DNA of 7,339 nt from an uncultured Flavobacterium sp. (lineage in GTDB: Bacteria; Bacteroidota; Bacteroidia; Flavobacteriales; Flavobacteriaceae), in NCBI RefSeq assembly GCF_946479975.1, contig NZ_CAMLIX010000237.1, positions 1 through 7,339 of the forward strand, in the 5' to 3' direction. Shown in pieces: positions 5,248 through 7,339 of this stretch (its first letter is position 1; every line of letters begins with the position of its first letter). The notes under the pieces were generated by a model that was not told the DNA's origin, searched no databases, and saw only the letters and a program-made list of their open reading frames with translations. A program made the translations under genes and the position numbers.

Positions 5248-7038
5248 ATGAGCGACAAAACAAGAGGAGGTCAATTCCTAGTTAAAGAAACAAAATGTGA
5301 GGACATCTTTACTCCAGAAGATTTCTCAGAAGAGCAGTTAATGATGCGTGACTCTGTAAAAGAGTTCGTTGACAAAGAATTATGGGCGCATAAAGATCGT
5401 TTTGAAAAGAAAGATTACGCTTATACCGAATCTTCTATGCGTAAAGCAGGTGAATTAGGACTTCTTGGAGTTGCAGTTCCGGAAGAATACGGCGGATTAG
5501 GAATGGGATTCGTTTCTACAATGTTAGTTTGTGACTACATTTCTGGAGCAACTGGTTCTTTTTCAACTGCTTTTGGTGCTCACACCGGAATTGGAACTAT
5601 GCCAATTACACTTTATGGATCTGAAGAACAAAAGAAAAAATACGTTCCGAAATTGGCTTCAGGAGAATGGTTTGGTGCTTATTGTTTAACTGAGCCGGGC
5701 GCAGGATCTGATGCTAACTCAGGAAAAACGAAAGCTGTTTTATCTGAAGATGGAAAATACTATTCTATTACTGGACAAAAAATGTGGATTTCGAATGCGG
5801 GTTTCTGCAGCGTTTTCATCGTTTTTGCTCGTATTGGAGATGACAAAAATATTACAGGTTTCATAGTAGAAAACGATCCGTCAAACGGAATTTCTATGAA
5901 TGAAGAAGAGCATAAATTAGGAATCCGTGCTTCTTCTACTCGTCAGGTTTTCTTCAACGAAACAAAAGTTCCGGTTGAAAACATGTTATCTGAAAGAGGA
6001 AATGGTTTCAAAATCGCTATGAATGCTTTGAATGTTGGTCGTATTAAATTGGCTGCAGCTTGTTTAGATGCACAAAGAAGAGTTACTTCTGGCGCTGTAA
6101 AATATGCTAACGAAAGAATTCAGTTCAATACTTCTATTTCTTCTTTTGGAGCAATCCGTTCTAAATTGGCTGAAATGGCAACTAGTGCATACGCAGGAGA
6201 AAGTGCTTCTTACCGTGCTGCAAAAGATATTGAAGATAGAATTGCTGCTCGTGAAGCAGAAGGAACTTCTCATCAAGAAGCTGAATTAAAAGGTGTCGAA
6301 GAATATGCTATAGAATGTTCTATCTTGAAAGTAGCGGTTTCTGAAGATATTCAAAACTGTTCTGACGAAGGAATTCAGATTTTTGGTGGAATGGGATTCT
6401 CTGAAGATACTCCAATGGAAAGTGCTTGGAGAGATGCTCGTATTGCTCGTATTTACGAAGGTACAAACGAAATCAACAGAATGCTTTCTGTTGGTATGTT
6501 GATCAAAAAAGCAATGAAAGGACACGTTGATTTACTTGGACCAGCAATGAAAGTTCAAGAAGAATTAATGGGAATTCCATCTTTTGATACTCCAGATTTC
6601 TCTGAATTATTTGCAGAAGAAAAAGGAATCGTTGCAAATCTTAAGAAAGTTTTCTTAATGGTTGCAGGAAGCGCTGTTCAAAAATACGGTCCAGATTTAG
6701 ATTCTCACCAGCAATTATTAATGGCAGCTGCCGATATCTTAATCGAAATTTACATGGCTGAAAGTACAATCTTGAGAACAGAGAAATTAGCAAAATCTCA
6801 AGGTGAAGACAAAGTACAAGAGCAAATCGCAATGGCAAAATTATACTTGTACAAAGCAGTTGATATCGTAAACTTAAGAGGTAAAGAAGGAATTGCTTCT
6901 TTTGCTGAAGGAGACGAGCAGCGCATGATGTTAATGGGACTTAAACGTTTTACAAAATATACAAACTTGCCAAACGTTGTGGCTCTTAGAGAAAAAATTG
7001 CAGAAAAATTAGTTGCAGAAAATAACTACTGCTTCTAA
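5248..7038 (+). CDS. fadE: acyl-CoA dehydrogenase, long form with C-terminal extension
   Basis: The 596-residue flavoenzyme should introduce the trans-2 double bond into acyl-CoA and pass electrons to an electron-transfer flavoprotein. The N-terminal helical domain spans about 28-140. The FAD/substrate segment YCLTEPGAGSDA (145-156) and MWISNAG (179-185) mark the middle domain, and the C-terminal helical domain spans about 252-412. The family signature IYEGTNEINRM contains the expected catalytic base E404. About 175 extra residues (420-596) go beyond the 380-400 typical of short- and medium-chain enzymes, resembling the very-long-chain type and the 594-residue Bacillus FadE. It is the last gene of the unit and is followed 33 nt later by a terminator. 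The ATG at 5248 follows an A-rich leader. Confidence 0.92.
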   Translation: MSDKTRGGQFLVKETKCEDIFTPEDFSEEQLMMRDSVKEFVDKELWAHKDRFEKKDYAYTESSMRKAGELGLLGVAVPEEYGGLGMGFVSTMLVCDYISGATGSFSTAFGAHTGIGTMPITLYGSEEQKKKYVPKLASGEWFGAYCLTEPGAGSDANSGKTKAVLSEDGKYYSITGQKMWISNAGFCSVFIVFARIGDDKNITGFIVENDPSNGISMNEEEHKLGIRASSTRQVFFNETKVPVENMLSERGNGFKIAMNALNVGRIKLAAACLDAQRRVTSGAVKYANERIQFNTSISSFGAIRSKLAEMATSAYAGESASYRAAKDIEDRIAAREAEGTSHQEAELKGVEEYAIECSILKVAVSEDIQNCSDEGIQIFGGMGFSEDTPMESAWRDARIARIYEGTNEINRMLSVGMLIKKAMKGHVDLLGPAMKVQEELMGIPSFDTPDFSELFAEEKGIVANLKKVFLMVAGSAVQKYGPDLDSHQQLLMAAADILIEIYMAESTILRTEKLAKSQGEDKVQEQIAMAKLYLYKAVDIVNLRGKEGIASFAEGDEQRMMLMGLKRFTKYTNLPNVVALREKIAEKLVAENNYCF

Positions 7039-7071
7039 TATTAAAATAGTTTTTAGCTTTTAATTTGTTTG

Positions 7072-7109
7072 AACCCGCGCAAGTCCGAAACTGCGCGGGT
7101 TTCTTTTTT
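7072..7109 (+). terminator. intrinsic terminator of the fad operon
   Basis: A GC-rich 10-bp stem, AACCCGCGCA (7072-7081) with TGCGCGGGTT (7092-7101), encloses a 10-nt loop and runs into TTCTTTTTT. It lies 33 nt after the fadE stop and is by far the strongest terminator-like structure in the window. Confidence 0.92.
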
Positions 7110-7150
7110 ACAAAAATTTCATGAAAGATATTACGCACGATTCGCAACTT

Positions 7151-7170
7151 TTTTGCATAAATCTGCAAAA
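7151..7170. promoter_or_regulatory. 20-bp palindrome upstream of the last gene
   Basis: TTTTGCA (7151-7157) and TGCAAAA (7164-7170) are perfect inverted arms separated by 6 nt. The site lies in the 159-nt gap between the terminator and the next start codon, the place for an operator of a new transcription unit. I find no convincing TAnnTTTG match nearby; TAAATCTG at 7158-7165 has one mismatch and TACTTTTA at 7231-7238 also one. The binding protein is unknown, and chance is possible in such AT-rich DNA. Confidence 0.25.
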
Positions 7171-7268
7171 TATTCGTTAAAATTAAAACTTTAAAACTCT
7201 TGTAGTACATAAATATCAAATTTATTGCAGTACTTTTAGCATTCTAAAAAACACTAAAAACCAGAAAA

Positions 7269-7339
7269 ATGAAACAAACTACTCTAATGGCTTTATTTTT
7301 TATGTGCTTAAGTATCTCAACTACTTTCGCTCAGAAAAA
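7269..7339 (+). CDS. N-terminus of a secreted protein (partial, runs off the window)
   Basis: Only 23 complete codons are present. They encode a classical Sec signal peptide: a short basic start (MKQ), a hydrophobic core at about 5-16 (TLMALFFMCLSI) and a probable signal peptidase I site after A21 (TFA before Q22), the A-Q junction common in Bacteroidota exported proteins. C13 is not in a lipobox, so a lipoprotein is unlikely. The start codon follows an A-rich leader (CACTAAAAACCAGAAAA) like the other genes here. It lies beyond the operon terminator and so belongs to another transcription unit. Its function cannot be told from this fragment. Confidence 0.75.
   Translation, partial: MKQTTLMALFFMCLSISTTFAQK

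Larger units (their letters stand above)
130..7109 (+). other. putative transcription unit marR-fadN-(RAYT)-fadA-fadE
   Basis: All genes from 130 to 7038 lie on the plus strand. The only convincing promoter is at 104-111 and the only convincing intrinsic terminator at 7072-7109. The regulator and fadN are 37 nt apart. The fadN-fadA gap (879 nt) and the fadA-fadE gap (170 nt) are long, but both are largely filled with repeats, and none of the hairpins there is followed by a T-tract that would make it an intrinsic terminator. A single transcript is therefore inferred, although additional internal promoters cannot be excluded. Confidence 0.55.

Noticed and set aside
6064..6838. Several antisense open frames inside fadE
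   Set aside because: They lie opposite a well-supported acyl-CoA dehydrogenase, have no start context or family resemblance, and reflect the codon usage of the sense gene.
6986..7219. Antisense open frame over the fadE end, the terminator and the intergenic region
   Set aside because: It runs through the operon terminator, overlaps the fadE 3' end and has low-complexity AT-driven composition.

Overview
The window looks like chromosomal DNA from a member of the Bacteroidota, most likely a Flavobacterium-type flavobacterium. The evidence is the AT-rich composition, start codons preceded by A-rich leaders without a Shine-Dalgarno sequence, a TAnnTTTG-type -7 promoter element before the first gene, and the character of the proteins. 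This assignment is an inference; no marker gene for taxonomy is present.

Layout: 1-129 is a regulatory region with a 30-bp near-perfect palindrome (71-100) and a -7 element (104-111). At 130-588 lies a MarR-family regulator, followed after 37 nt by a long two-domain beta-oxidation enzyme (626-3016; hydroxyacyl-CoA dehydrogenase first, enoyl-CoA hydratase second, the order of Bacillus FadN rather than E. coli FadB). A thiolase follows at 3896-5077 and a 596-residue acyl-CoA dehydrogenase at 5248-7038. A strong intrinsic terminator (7072-7109) closes the unit. The last 71 nt open a new gene encoding a secreted protein, cut by the window edge.

Together the three enzymes cover the whole fatty acid beta-oxidation spiral: FadE makes the enoyl-CoA, FadN hydrates and oxidises it, and FadA cleaves off acetyl-CoA. 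The gene order fadN-fadA-fadE matches the Bacillus subtilis fadNAE operon, but the regulator encoded at the head is MarR-type instead of the TetR-type FadR used in Bacillus. The palindrome over the promoter is the obvious candidate operator, so an autoregulated, acyl-CoA-responsive operon is a reasonable hypothesis.

The most unusual part is the 879-nt gap between fadN and fadA. It holds a 153-residue HUH/Y1 transposase of the IS200/REP-associated (RAYT) type, flanked by exact 22-bp inverted repeats, inside a cluster of eight short hairpin repeats of two subclasses. These are arranged in mirror order around the transposase gene (B-A-gene-A'-B') and then continue as B-B-B-A up to fadA. The fadA-fadE gap carries a different element, an 88-bp inverted repeat with perfect 26-bp arms. 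Both enzyme-enzyme junctions have thus been invaded by repeats while every reading frame has stayed intact.
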